Assembly: GCF_004153445.1 (NCBI RefSeq) | Contig: NZ_SDQC01000006.1 | Coordinates: 124,001 to 188,000, forward strand | Direction of reading: 5' to 3' | From: Allopusillimonas soli | GTDB lineage: Bacteria; Pseudomonadota; Gammaproteobacteria; Burkholderiales; Burkholderiaceae_B | Length of the DNA: 64,000 nt | In this document: positions 26,082 through 35,173 of the stretch, in pieces | Layout: each line of letters opens with the position of its first letter | Numbering within the stretch: the first letter of the stretch is position 1 | The notes under the pieces: generated by a model | What the model was told of the DNA's origin: nothing | Databases searched by the model: none | Seen by the model: the letters and a program-made list of their open reading frames with translations, nothing else | Position numbers and translations under genes: made by a program

Positions 26082-26852
26082 TCAGGCGTTGTCCGAAGCG
26101 CCCGACATGGCGCCGGCCTCAACGATCCGTTCAATCCAGCCTGGCAGCGCATCTTGCGCGGCCAGGCGCAGCCGCGCCGACGTAGCCCCCGGCCCGATCT
26201 TGACGCTGGTGCCGCCCAGGGCATTGGCTTCCCGAAAAGCGGTCTCATCGGTCGTATCATCGCCAACCATCAACGGCTTTCTTCCTGCAAAGGGTATATC
26301 ACGCATCAGATATGACAAGGCACGCCCTTTGTCCACGCCCGGGAGTTTGGCTTCCACCACCATTTTGCCAGGCAGCAGCTCGAACTGAGGAAATCTGCTT
26401 CGCACTGTTTGCATGATGCCTCGCACGGCATCCGCCGCCTCCGGTGCCTGCCGGTAATGCACCGCAATACCAAAATTCTTGCGCTCGAGCAACACGCCGG
26501 GCATGCCCCCCAGCGATTCATCCAAGGCATCTGCCAAGGCGCGCACAATACCCGCCGCATCATTGGCAGGCGCATGGATATTCCCGCTGCTGTCGCGGAT
26601 GATGGCCCCGTGCTCGGCACCCAGGGGCAATACCAATGGCTGCAACAGGACATCGAGCGTTTCCAGCGGGCGGCCAGAGATGACGGCTAGCGCACCGCCC
26701 GCGATGCAGCCAAGGCGCTCGAGCATGCCGAGCGTGGCGGGCGGCACACTGGCCTGCTCCGGGCGTTCGGCCAATGGCGCCAACGTGCCATCCAGATCGA
26801 AGAAGAATGCCCAGGCTAAGGAATCGGGGATAAAGTCTTGCAATGCGCGCAT
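26082..26852 (-). CDS. otsB: Trehalose-6-phosphate phosphatase
   Basis: This HAD-superfamily enzyme of 256 residues removes phosphate from trehalose-6-phosphate. The nucleophile motif FFDLDGTLAPLAERP, the motif II region ALAVISGRPLETL and the Mg-binding VGDDTTDETAF are all present in the expected order. The family-specific PLGAEHGAIIR is also present. It is convergent with otsA. The promoter region lies in the 73-base gap shared with the divergent metallo-hydrolase gene. Confidence 0.93.
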   Translation of the reverse strand: MRALQDFIPDSLAWAFFFDLDGTLAPLAERPEQASVPPATLGMLERLGCIAGGALAVISGRPLETLDVLLQPLVLPLGAEHGAIIRDSSGNIHAPANDAAGIVRALADALDESLGGMPGVLLERKNFGIAVHYRQAPEAADAVRGIMQTVRSRFPQFELLPGKMVVEAKLPGVDKGRALSYLMRDIPFAGRKPLMVGDDTTDETAFREANALGGTSVKIGPGATSARLRLAAQDALPGWIERIVEAGAMSGASDNA

Positions 26853-26925
26853 TGATAGATAGTAACGCGGTATTGCTGTACATTCTGCTGTTGTCCATGC
26901 TTATCTTGCCCCTGGAGGTGACATC

Positions 26926-27927
26926 ATGCAATGCCCTACCCTTTTTCGGCGCAATCCTGGCCGGCTACTTTGCACGGCAGCCCTCTGCCTGTCTGGCCTG
27001 GCACTATCAGCCTGGACGCCCTCCGCGCTCGCCCAAGCGCCGGCACAGCAGAAGATCCAGGTTCCCGGCTACTATCGCATGATGCTGGGCGATCTCGAAG
27101 TCACGGCACTCTACGATGGCTATGTGCCCGTCAGTTCTTCATTGCTCAAGGGAGCCTCCGCCCAGGACATCCAGAATCTGCTCAACGGCATGTTTGTTCC
27201 CATGCGAAACAAGGGCGCGCAGACTGCAGTCAACGGCTTCCTGATCAATACCGGCAGCCATTTGATTCTCGTTGACGCCGGTGCCGCCAGCTGTTTCGGG
27301 CCTACACTGGGCGCGCTGCCGCGCAATCTGGAAGCCGCGGGCTACGAGCCCGCCCAGGTCGATACCATTCTGCTCACGCATCTGCACGGCGACCACGCCT
27401 GCGGGATCACCACAGCGGAGGGAAAGGCTGCCTTTCCCAACGCCACAGTTCATGTATCTGATGACGAGGCGGCCTATTGGCTGGACGAGAATGTCGCCGC
27501 CAAGGCACCGGAAGATAAGAAAGGAGGTTTCGTCCTGGCGCAAAAAGCTGTGGCGCCCTACAAGACCAGCGGCCGGCTTGCGCTGTTCACACCCGGCGAT
27601 GAAGTTGCACCCGGCGTCAAGTCCTGGCCTTTGCCTGGACACACACCAGGGCACGGCGGCTATCTCATTGGAACAGGCAACGATCAGTTGCTTTTCTGGG
27701 GCGATGTCATACACAGCCATGCTGTGCAATTCAGCCATCCCGAAGTGGCCATCGAATTCGATGTCGATCCGGCCAAGGCCATCGTTTCGCGCAAGGAAGT
27801 GCTTGCCGACGCGGTTGCCGACAAGCTTTGGATCGCCGGCGCACATTTGCCTTTTCCGGGCATAGGCCATGTGCGCAAGACCGACCAAGGGTATGACTGG
27901 GTGCCGCTCGAATACACGCCGCTATAG
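26926..27927 (+). CDS. Periplasmic metallo-beta-lactamase-fold hydrolase
   Basis: The 333-residue protein carries an N-terminal signal peptide (about 1-36, ending SALAQA). The MBL metal motif is LLTHLHGDHACG; further ligands are seen in LPGHTPGHGGY and FWGDVIHSH. The start of the mature domain, GYYRMMLGDLEVTALYDGYV, resembles the lactonase/AHL-acylase-type group often called quorum-quenching or MPD-like MBL enzymes. The substrate is not known, and quorum quenching would be speculation. GGAGGTGACATC precedes ATG 26926. It is divergent from otsB. Confidence 0.85.
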   Translation: MQCPTLFRRNPGRLLCTAALCLSGLALSAWTPSALAQAPAQQKIQVPGYYRMMLGDLEVTALYDGYVPVSSSLLKGASAQDIQNLLNGMFVPMRNKGAQTAVNGFLINTGSHLILVDAGAASCFGPTLGALPRNLEAAGYEPAQVDTILLTHLHGDHACGITTAEGKAAFPNATVHVSDDEAAYWLDENVAAKAPEDKKGGFVLAQKAVAPYKTSGRLALFTPGDEVAPGVKSWPLPGHTPGHGGYLIGTGNDQLLFWGDVIHSHAVQFSHPEVAIEFDVDPAKAIVSRKEVLADAVADKLWIAGAHLPFPGIGHVRKTDQGYDWVPLEYTPL

Positions 27928-28210
27928 CCGTATGGGCATGCAGCAGCCGTTACGGCGGCACAATCGCTCAGCCTGTATTCAGCATCGCTACAAAGCGTAT
28001 CGGCGCCGCCGCAAGGCGGCACACAAGATCATGTTTCCTATGGAAATTGGTGTGCAGCCCATGTTGCAGATCATTACCTTGTGATGACCAAGAAAGCGCG
28101 AGCAACGTGAACCAAGCGAAGGGCGGCGGTTCTCAGGTGCCAGGGCATCCGCATCGGTTGACCCCATCCGGACGCAACGGCATCCGGATACTTCTCAGGA
28201 GCTAACTTCC

Positions 28211-28411
28211 ATGAATCGTTCCTCACGCCTCGCCATCACTCTCGCCACAGGCGCCCTGACCACAGGCCTTGCATTCGGGATCGCGCCACTGGCCCAGGCG
28301 GCCACGCAACATGCCGCCAGCGCCAAGCATGCCACCAGCCATCATCACAAGAAAACAATAAAGAGCAAGGCGCACAAGACGGCGGCGCCCGCGGCCAGCA
28401 ACGCCAAGTAA
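28211..28411 (+). CDS. Tiny secreted His/Lys/Ala-rich protein
   Basis: The gene encodes 66 residues. The first 30 form a clear signal peptide ending LAQAA. The mature 36 residues are nearly all Ala, Lys, His, Ser and Thr, with a SHHHKK core. Composition resembles the acid-shock protein Asr of enteric bacteria, but no defined motif supports that name. An AGGAG ribosome site lies eight bases before the ATG. It could bind metal or anionic surface polymers. It stands alone between the MBL gene and a convergent ABC gene. Confidence 0.65.
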   Translation: MNRSSRLAITLATGALTTGLAFGIAPLAQAATQHAASAKHATSHHHKKTIKSKAHKTAAPAASNAK

Positions 28412-28431
28412 ATTAGCCGGGCTTCCTGCAA

Positions 28432-28458
28432 GCCGCCTCGGACATAGTTCGAGGCGGC
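28432..28458. terminator. Hairpin between convergent genes, possible bidirectional terminator
   Basis: GCCGCCTCG (28432-28440) pairs perfectly with CGAGGCGGC (28450-28458) across nine bases, between the stop codons of the small secreted protein gene and livF. There is no T-tract on either side, so termination would be weak or rho-assisted. Confidence 0.4.
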
Positions 28459-28478
28459 ATCACCCCAAGATCCGAGGC

Positions 28479-29240
28479 TTAACCCATACCGGGCGCCGCC
28501 TGCACCGACGCATCCCCGACTTCCTCTTCGCTCCATTTTTCCGCGCTGGCGCCGGCCAGTGCGCGCACGCGCTCCTCATCCCGCGCAAACTCCGAGGCCA
28601 GGCCCTCGTAGACGATGCTGCCATCATCCAGCACATAGGCCCGATCGGCCACTTCGACCGCGGCGCGCACATTCTGCTCGATCAGCAGCACGGACGTGCC
28701 TTCATCCCGCGTGGCGGTAATGACTCTGAACACCTCCTGCACAATCAGCGGCGCCAAGCCCTGGGATGGTTCGTCCAGCAACAGCAGGGACGGGTTGAGC
28801 AAGAGCGTGCGGGCAATTGCCAGCATCTCCTGCTCGCCGCCGGACAATTGCCGTCCCTTGTTGCCCTTGCGTTCCGCGAGACGGGGAAACAACTGATAGA
28901 TGCGACCGATATTCCAGGGGCCGGGCCGTTCTACCGGCACCTTGAGATTCTCGTCCACGGTCAGGTTGGCAAATATGCGCCGCCCTTCTGGCACGAAACC
29001 CACCCCAAGGCCGGCAATCCGGTAAGGCGGCCAATGTGTCGTGTCCTTGCCGAAAACCGTGACGCTGCCGCTGCGCGCCGGCGTAAGCCCCACGATGCTG
29101 CGCAAGGTGGTGGACTTGCCTGCGCCGTTGCGCCCGAGCAGCGTTACCAGTTCACCCTGCGCCACATGCAGGCCAACGCCGTCCAGAATATGGCTCTTGC
29201 CGTAGTAGGTGTGCAGTTCTTTGACTTCAAGTGCGTTCAT
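28479..29240 (-). CDS. livF: LivF-type ABC transporter ATPase
   Basis: This is the second ATPase of a branched-chain amino acid-type importer, 253 residues. Walker A GRNGAGKST lies at about residues 36-44, signature QLSGGEQEMLAIART near 136-150, Walker B LLLLDEPSQGLAP near 157. The last 30 residues form a variable acidic tail. It is the distal gene of the minus-strand unit, 60 bases after livG. Because an acyl-CoA synthetase heads the unit, the transported compound may be a carboxylic acid rather than an amino acid. Confidence 0.9.
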   Translation of the reverse strand: MNALEVKELHTYYGKSHILDGVGLHVAQGELVTLLGRNGAGKSTTLRSIVGLTPARSGSVTVFGKDTTHWPPYRIAGLGVGFVPEGRRIFANLTVDENLKVPVERPGPWNIGRIYQLFPRLAERKGNKGRQLSGGEQEMLAIARTLLLNPSLLLLDEPSQGLAPLIVQEVFRVITATRDEGTSVLLIEQNVRAAVEVADRAYVLDDGSIVYEGLASEFARDEERVRALAGASAEKWSEEEVGDASVQAAPGMG

Positions 29241-29300
29241 TCCGCTCCTCCGGGCCCTGCTGCCCTCTCGTACAAGGGCAGTGACCGGTTAAGGCAATAT

Positions 29301-30050
29301 TCAAGCAGCCTTGCCCAGATAGGCCATCTGCACGACCTCGCTGGCCGCGATTTCATCCGGGGTGCCTTCATCAAGCACCTTGCCCTCCGCCAGCACGGTT
29401 ATCCTATCCGCCAGGTTGAATATCACGCGCATGTCGTGCTCCACCAATACAATAGTGAGCGCCTGCTGGCGGTGCAATCGACGTATCAGCATGGCCGTGC
29501 TGTATGTCTCGTGGCTGCCCATGCCGGCAGTCGGCTCATCGAGCAGGAGAATGCGCGGCTCCAGTGCAAGGGCCATCATGATCTCGGTCGCGCGCTGGTC
29601 GCCATGGGACAGTTCGCCCGTGAGGCGATCCGCATGGGCTTCAAGCCTTCCCATTTCCAGCAACTCCTGCACGCGATCCTTCACCCGCGCGTTGTCGGCA
29701 CTGCTGATCCACGGACGCAGACGCAGGCCCAGTGCCAACTCTACCGGGCTGCGCAGGTTCTGGCGCACCGTCAGTTCGGGAAAAATCTCCGTGACCTGAA
29801 AGGTGCGCGCCATGCCGAGGCGTACACGCGCATGCGGCGGCATCAGGGTAATGTCGCGGCCCTCGAGGAATATTTGGCCCTCTGTGGGGCGGAAGAAGCC
29901 GCTTATCAGATTGAAAAAGGTGGTTTTGCCTGCGCCGTTCGGGCCGATCAGCGCGCGCAGTTCGCCCTTCTCCACGGCCATGGACACGTCGCTCACTGCG
30001 ACCAGATTGCCGAACCGCTGCGTAACGCCTTTGACCTCCAGCATGCTCAT
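29301..30050 (-). CDS. livG: LivG-type ABC transporter ATPase
   Basis: This is the first ATPase of the importer, 249 residues. Walker A GPNGAGKTTFFN lies at about 36-47, the LivG-type signature ELSHGDQRATEIMMALA near 145, and Walker B LLLDEPTAGM near 166. The C terminus VVQMAYLGKA is typical of LivG. Its ATG overlaps the stop of livM (ATGA), showing translational coupling. Confidence 0.9.
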   Translation of the reverse strand: MSMLEVKGVTQRFGNLVAVSDVSMAVEKGELRALIGPNGAGKTTFFNLISGFFRPTEGQIFLEGRDITLMPPHARVRLGMARTFQVTEIFPELTVRQNLRSPVELALGLRLRPWISSADNARVKDRVQELLEMGRLEAHADRLTGELSHGDQRATEIMMALALEPRILLLDEPTAGMGSHETYSTAMLIRRLHRQQALTIVLVEHDMRVIFNLADRITVLAEGKVLDEGTPDEIAASEVVQMAYLGKAA

Positions 30051-30997
30051 GACAGCCTCCTGCGGATGATGCCCAATACACCGCGCGGAAAGAACAGCAC
30101 GATGAGCACAAAAAATATGCCGATGAAGAACATCCAGTTTTGCGTATAACTGGACACGAAATCCTGCAGGACCACAAAGATGGCTGCCCCGATCAACGGG
30201 CCCCAGAAGGACCGCATCCCGCCCACCACGGCCATGATCACGAAGTTGCCCGACAGCGTCCAGTGCAGCGAGCGCGGATCCACGAAGTTGTTCAGCAAGG
30301 CATACAGCGTGCCAGCCAGGCTGGCGAACAAGGCTGAAATGATGAATGCGATCCAGATGTGCCGTTCGACGGGTATGCCCAGAAAGCGCGCGCGACGCTC
30401 ATTTTCCCGGATGGCCAGCAATGTTCGGCCGAAGGGCGAGCGCAGGATAAGTGCCATGACCCCTACCGATACGGCAAACAGCAGCAGGACAAAGTAGTAG
30501 AAGGCCAGGCCATTATGCAGCAAATCCACCTGCGTGAATCCCAGATCCAGGGGCATGCGCCGCCAGCCGGTGAGCCCGTCGTCTCCGCCCGTGACGGTAT
30601 TCCATCTGAATGCGATGAAGTAGAACATTTGCCCGAATGCGATGGTCACCATGGCGAAGTAAATGCCGCGCAGCTTGACGATCAGTGCGCCCACCACCGC
30701 CGCGGCCGCAGTGCCGACCAGCACGCCCACCAGCATGCCCAGCGGCGTGCTGGGCACAAGGTACTTGATCATCATTCCCACGCCATAGCAGCCCAGGCCG
30801 AAATAGGCGGCGTGACCGAAGGACAGCACGCCTGTGAAGCCGAGCAGAAAGTTGACCGACATCGCAGCCAGGGCCAGCACGAGTACGCGCGTGGCCAGGC
30901 CGGTATAGCCGCCCACGGCGCCCATCCAATACGGCATGGTCAGCAAGACCAGCCACAGCACAATCGTCCAGATTGTTTTTTTGTTCGTGTCGCTCAC
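30047..30997 (-). CDS. livM: LivM-type ABC permease
   Basis: This inner-membrane permease subunit has 316 residues and about nine to ten helices. The signatures SVNFLLGFTGVLSFGHAAYFGLG and GGMRSFWGPLIGA are present, the former recognisable by LSFGHAAYFGLGCYG. It overlaps livG downstream and livH upstream by four bases each (ATGA). Confidence 0.9.
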   Translation of the reverse strand: MSDTNKKTIWTIVLWLVLLTMPYWMGAVGGYTGLATRVLVLALAAMSVNFLLGFTGVLSFGHAAYFGLGCYGVGMMIKYLVPSTPLGMLVGVLVGTAAAAVVGALIVKLRGIYFAMVTIAFGQMFYFIAFRWNTVTGGDDGLTGWRRMPLDLGFTQVDLLHNGLAFYYFVLLLFAVSVGVMALILRSPFGRTLLAIRENERRARFLGIPVERHIWIAFIISALFASLAGTLYALLNNFVDPRSLHWTLSGNFVIMAVVGGMRSFWGPLIGAAIFVVLQDFVSSYTQNWMFFIGIFFVLIVLFFPRGVLGIIRRRLS

Positions 30998-31863
30998 AGA
31001 TTCATCCCCTCTTCACCCAGCAGCCCACGTGGGCGGACCAGCAACACCGCGGCCATCATCACGTAAATGATGGCCTCCGAGGCCGATGGCAGGTACACCG
31101 TGGCAAGACCGGCCGCCACGCCAATCAACAGGCCGCCGAGCAGCGTGCCGACCAGGCTGCCCAGCCCGCCAACAATGATGGCGACAAAACTGGGCATGAT
31201 CAGGGAGTCGCCCATGGTGGGCTGCAGGCCGAGCAGGCCCGCAGCCAGCACGCCGGCCAGGCCGGCCAGATAGATGCCCAGGCCGAAATTCAGATTGCGA
31301 AGTATTCGCACATTCACGCCCAGCACCGACACGGTTTCAAGGTCCAGCGTCCCGGCCCGTATGCGTATGCCCAATCGTGTGCGCGTCAGGATGAAGAACA
31401 GGCCTGCCACGGCGACGGCCACCAGCACCACCATGAATACGCGATAACCAGTCAGGAAGAATAAATAGGTGCTCAGCGGCGTGGTGAGCCATCCCGGCAC
31501 CTTGAAAGGCAGGCTCTGCGCACCCCAGATGTAGCGCAATCCATCCTCGAAAACATAGGCCAGCCCGAAGGTAAGCAAAAGACTGTAGAGCGGGTCTCGG
31601 CCGTAGAGGCGGCGTATCATGAGCCGCTCCACAACAAGACCCAGGATAGCGGTGATAACCGGCGCGACGACCAGCGCGCCCCAGAATCCCATGTAGGGCG
31701 CCAGTTCGTAGGCGATATAGGCGCCCAGCGCCAGAAAGCCGCCATGAGAAAAATTGATGACGCTGGTCAGATTGATGATGAGGGACAGTCCGAGCGCCAT
31801 AAGCGCATAAAAGGCGCCCACGATCAGACCATTGAAAACATTGAAGATGATGAGTTCTGTCAT
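30994..31863 (-). CDS. livH: LivH-type ABC permease
   Basis: This inner-membrane permease subunit has 289 residues. It has the LivH hallmarks LIINLTSVINFSHGGFLALGAY near residues 27-48 and VGGLGSLVGTLLGG near the C terminus. It overlaps livM by four bases. It follows the binding-protein gene by 113 bases that contain a strong hairpin, probably a device to lower permease expression relative to the binding protein. Confidence 0.9.
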   Translation of the reverse strand: MTELIIFNVFNGLIVGAFYALMALGLSLIINLTSVINFSHGGFLALGAYIAYELAPYMGFWGALVVAPVITAILGLVVERLMIRRLYGRDPLYSLLLTFGLAYVFEDGLRYIWGAQSLPFKVPGWLTTPLSTYLFFLTGYRVFMVVLVAVAVAGLFFILTRTRLGIRIRAGTLDLETVSVLGVNVRILRNLNFGLGIYLAGLAGVLAAGLLGLQPTMGDSLIMPSFVAIIVGGLGSLVGTLLGGLLIGVAAGLATVYLPSASEAIIYVMMAAVLLVRPRGLLGEEGMNL

Positions 31864-31933
31864 TCAGTCATCCATGCATTGCAAAAAGGCACGGCAGCAG
31901 GCGCGGCTGCGGGCATAGGTAGTGAGCGTGACC

Positions 31934-31956
31934 ATCGCCGCCCTCTCGGCGGCGAT
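31934..31956 (-). terminator. Intercistronic hairpin between binding-protein and permease genes
   Basis: ATCGCCGCC (31934-31942) and GGCGGCGAT (31948-31956) form a 9-bp stem with a five-base loop, 20 bases after the binding-protein stop. No T-run follows, so it is more likely an mRNA-stabilising or attenuating stem than a full terminator. Confidence 0.55.
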
Positions 31957-31976
31957 GATCATTTCGTGATGCTGGC

Positions 31977-33239
31977 TCAGGCCTTGGGCCAGGTCATCTT
32001 GCAGCCCGATTCCTCCACGGTGCCGGCAACATCTTTGCCATGCACAACGGTATCGACATGAAACAAGTCGTCGGGCCCCGCTTCGCCCTTGGCCTGGGCA
32101 TGGCCCACGAACAGCGAACCGATGAGCTGGTTCTGGCCTTCCCGATAGAACGGCGTATCTGGCATCAGGCCCACTTCCGGGGGCAATTCCATGCCCTGCA
32201 AGGCCTTGGCCATCTTGACCGCCTCCAGCGATTTGGCTTTGTTGGCGGCCAACGCGCATGTCCAAGCGCCCACATAGCCGAACCAGGTCCGGGCAGTGGG
32301 CACGCGCCCGCTCTTCTTCTTGATGGCCGCCACAAACTCGTCCACATGCGGCACATTGGGTTGCACGTGATACCACTCCGCCACCCAGTCGCCGATACGG
32401 GCCACAGGAGGAAGACCTTCCAGCACTTCCAGCTCGGTATTGGCGCCGGCCAGGTGAATGCGCTTCTCCAAACCGAACTGCACGGCTTGTTTCAATGCAT
32501 TAAGCAGGTCGTCCCCATTCATCAGGAATACGATGATATCGGGATTGGTCGCCTGGGCCTTGATCAGATAGGAGGAAAAATCGGTAGTGCCCAGCGGGAT
32601 GAGATCCTCGCCCAGCTTGGTGCCGCCATATTGCTTCAGGTTGGCGTCATAGCCATCCTGCAGCGTATGGCCAAACGCATAGTCCGATGTCAGGAAATAC
32701 ATCTTCTTGCCGTATTGATCCATCAGGGTCTTGGCAATGGCGTTGGTCAGCATCCGTGTCGTATTGCAGACACGGAAAACATTCCAGTGGCAAGTCTTGC
32801 CGGTGATGGCATCGGTATGACCACCCGGCACCACGTGCAGCACGCCCTTCTCGAAGCTGACTTCGGCCATGGCCAGCGATAGCGCGGAGTTGACATTACC
32901 CAGCAAGAAGTTGACCTTGTCGCGGTCGATAAGCTTGCGCGCCTTTTGTACCGCTGTGCCCGCGTCGCCGCTCGTGGAATCTTCGATCAGCAATTCCACC
33001 TGGCGGCCCAGTATGCCGCCCTTGGCATTGATCTGTTCGACAGCGAGCTGGCAGCCAGTGAGTTCGTTCTTGCCTGTTGCGGCGTAGGTGCCGGTAAGGG
33101 GATTATCCAGACCCAGCTTGACGGCCTGTTCACCTCGTGCCTGGATGAGCATGGGAGGTGCCAATTGGGCCACTCCAGTGACTGCCGCCAGTTGCAACAC
33201 GGCACGCCTGCTCACCGCACCCGGTTTCTTTTGCTCCAT
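31977..33239 (-). CDS. Periplasmic ligand-binding protein of the Liv-type importer
   Basis: The 420-residue receptor belongs to the LivK/AmiC-like peripla_BP family. The N terminus SRRAVLQLAAVTGVAQLAPP has a twin arginine followed by a hydrophobic stretch, suggesting Tat export. The mature part opens with VKLGLDNPLTGTYAATGKNE and contains CQLAVEQINAKGGILGRQVE. ATG 33239 was chosen for its AGGAGGAG ribosome site; an upstream extension lacks one. It heads livHMGF and lies downstream of the acyl-CoA synthetase gene. Confidence 0.88.
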   Translation of the reverse strand: MEQKKPGAVSRRAVLQLAAVTGVAQLAPPMLIQARGEQAVKLGLDNPLTGTYAATGKNELTGCQLAVEQINAKGGILGRQVELLIEDSTSGDAGTAVQKARKLIDRDKVNFLLGNVNSALSLAMAEVSFEKGVLHVVPGGHTDAITGKTCHWNVFRVCNTTRMLTNAIAKTLMDQYGKKMYFLTSDYAFGHTLQDGYDANLKQYGGTKLGEDLIPLGTTDFSSYLIKAQATNPDIIVFLMNGDDLLNALKQAVQFGLEKRIHLAGANTELEVLEGLPPVARIGDWVAEWYHVQPNVPHVDEFVAAIKKKSGRVPTARTWFGYVGAWTCALAANKAKSLEAVKMAKALQGMELPPEVGLMPDTPFYREGQNQLIGSLFVGHAQAKGEAGPDDLFHVDTVVHGKDVAGTVEESGCKMTWPKA

Positions 33240-33418
33240 GGGGACTCCTCCTGCGCAGCCTGCACACGATATTTGCCGCACCATGCTGCATAGCCACTGT
33301 TTATTCGTGGCTTTATGCAACACCGTCACGCAATCGATGCAGGCCATGTCTTGGTCTGCGATCCCCTTTTTTTAGATTGCCTGCTTCACCATAAGCCTGT
33401 CAATAGGTTTCAGCATGC

Positions 33419-33434
33419 AAGACCAATTGGTCTT
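33419..33434. promoter_or_regulatory. Perfect 16-bp palindrome, probable operator upstream of the binding-protein gene
   Basis: AAGACCAATTGGTCTT is a perfect palindrome in the 235-base gap between the acyl-CoA synthetase stop and the binding-protein start. A further TTGGTC half-site occurs at about 33353. TTGGT/ACCAA half-sites are common in GntR- and TetR-family operators. No regulator of those families is encoded in the window. Confidence 0.5.
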
Positions 33435-33474
33435 TACATAACCCTGGGACGCGAGCCTGGAGGCGCTTGTCGCA

Positions 33475-35121
33475 TCATATTTGCGCACCGGCCCGCCAAC
33501 GCGTCACCTCGTCACGCAATTGGCGCCGAATGACCTTGCCGGTGGTGGTCATGGGCAATTCGTCGACGAAATAGACTTCGCGTGGATATTCATGTGCAGC
33601 CAGCCTGTGCTTGACGTGCTCCTGCAGTGCCGTGCGAAGCGCCTCGTTGCCTTCCTGGCCATCCTGGAGAACCACAACAGCCACCACCACCTCGGTGCGC
33701 TGCGCGTCGGGCGCGCCCACCACCGCCACCATCTTCACTGCGGGATGCTGCAGGATGCAATCCTCGATTTCACCCGGCCCTATGCGATAGCCCGCGGATG
33801 TAATGACATCGTCGCTGCGGCCAAGGAAATGCACATATCCGTCTTCATCCATATGGCCCGTGTCGCCCGTAATCAGCCATTCGCCGATGAATTTCGCCTG
33901 CGTTGCCTTTTCGTTGTTCCAATAGCGCAGGAACATCACCGGATCAGGCCCACGGACCGCGATATGGCCACTGTCTCCAGCCGCTTTTACCTGGCCGTCC
34001 TCGCCCACCACTGCCACATCGTGGCCTGGCACAGGACGCCCAATGGCCCCCGGCCGCACAGGCATCAAGTCCGCGCAGGCCGACACTGTCATGTTGCACT
34101 CGGTCTGGCCGTAGAACTCATTGATGGTCAGCCCGAAGGTGCGACGCCCCCATTCAAGCAGCTCCACGCCCAGCGTCTCGCCGCCGCTCGCAACTGAACG
34201 CAGGCTGTAGCGCCAGCGGTTTTCAGGCTGATGTACCGTACGCATCATCTTGAGCGCCGTGGGCGGCAGAAAGGTATTGCGCACGCCGAAATCCTGCAGC
34301 AGCTGAAAAGCGGCTTCGGGCGTGAACTTCTGGAAACGATGCGCCACGACCGGAATGCCGTGATGCCAGGCGGGCAACAGCACGTCGAGCAGGCCACCTA
34401 TCCAGGCCCAGTCGGCGGGCGTCCATAACCTATCTCCCTCCTGCGGCAGCACATTGTGGGAAATCTCCACGCCAGGCAGGTGGCCCAGTAATACACGCTG
34501 CGCATGCAGCGCGCCCTTGGGCTGGCCTGTGGTACCGGAGGTGTAGATGATGATGGCCGGATCATCGGCATGTGTGTCGGCGATGGGCAGATCATCGGAC
34601 TGCTTTGCCATTTCGGCGTGCATGTCCAGCGTACCGTGACGCGCGCCGTCTATGGTCAGCACCGTCTGCAACGCAGGAAGCGCGTCACGAATCTGCGCCA
34701 GCTTGGCCGCGCCCTCGGCATTGGTGATCACGGCACGTGCGCCGCTGTCTCCAAGCCGGAATTGCAACGCTTCGGCGCCGAACAATGTGAACAGCGGAAT
34801 GGCAATGCAACCCGTCTTGTAGCAGGCAATGTGAGCGAATGCGGTCTCGGGCGCCTGGGGCAGCAAAATGCCCACCCGGTCGCCTGGTTCCACACCCAGG
34901 GACAGCAACAACCGGCCAAGGCGGTTGGACGCTTCGTGCACGGCGCCGAATGTGTACTCATGCCCCTTGCCCATGGCATCGACATGTACCAGCGCGAGCC
35001 GGCCCGGATCCGCTTCGGCCCACTTGCCGCAGGCATCATGACCGATGTTGTAGCGCTGTGGGATGTTCCATTGGAATCGCTCGCAGGCATCTTCGTAACT
35101 GCTTGGCGACGACGGCAGCAT
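33475..35121 (-). CDS. AMP-forming acyl-CoA synthetase (medium-chain/benzoate-type)
   Basis: The 548-residue ANL-superfamily ligase activates a carboxylate to its CoA thioester through an acyl-AMP. The core motifs are present: IIIYTSGTTGQPKGALH (P-loop, about residues 180-196), GGETLGVEL, NEFYGQTE, GEWLITGDTGHMDEDGY and the C-terminal TTTGKVIRRQLR with the catalytic Lys. The sequence ADWAWIGGLLDVLLPAW is typical of the medium-chain acyl-CoA and benzoate-like group. ATG 35121 has a GGAGA ribosome site; an open frame continues upstream but lacks family similarity. Position upstream of the Liv importer suggests uptake and activation of the same acid. Confidence 0.88.
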   Translation of the reverse strand: MLPSSPSSYEDACERFQWNIPQRYNIGHDACGKWAEADPGRLALVHVDAMGKGHEYTFGAVHEASNRLGRLLLSLGVEPGDRVGILLPQAPETAFAHIACYKTGCIAIPLFTLFGAEALQFRLGDSGARAVITNAEGAAKLAQIRDALPALQTVLTIDGARHGTLDMHAEMAKQSDDLPIADTHADDPAIIIYTSGTTGQPKGALHAQRVLLGHLPGVEISHNVLPQEGDRLWTPADWAWIGGLLDVLLPAWHHGIPVVAHRFQKFTPEAAFQLLQDFGVRNTFLPPTALKMMRTVHQPENRWRYSLRSVASGGETLGVELLEWGRRTFGLTINEFYGQTECNMTVSACADLMPVRPGAIGRPVPGHDVAVVGEDGQVKAAGDSGHIAVRGPDPVMFLRYWNNEKATQAKFIGEWLITGDTGHMDEDGYVHFLGRSDDVITSAGYRIGPGEIEDCILQHPAVKMVAVVGAPDAQRTEVVVAVVVLQDGQEGNEALRTALQEHVKHRLAAHEYPREVYFVDELPMTTTGKVIRRQLRDEVTRWRAGAQI

Positions 35122-35173
35122 AGTGTGTCTCCGTATTGTTGTTCTGGTTAGGGAAAGTATAGTCCCGGCATGC

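Noticed and set aside
27928-28210. GCCGCC-GCAA-GGCGGC hairpin near 28008 as a terminator or small RNA
   Set aside because: There is no T-tract after it and no promoter before it; a small RNA cannot be supported from sequence alone.
28848-30149. A 433-codon plus-strand frame across livF and livG
   Set aside because: It crosses two certain ATPase genes and their intergenic gap in antisense and carries no motif.
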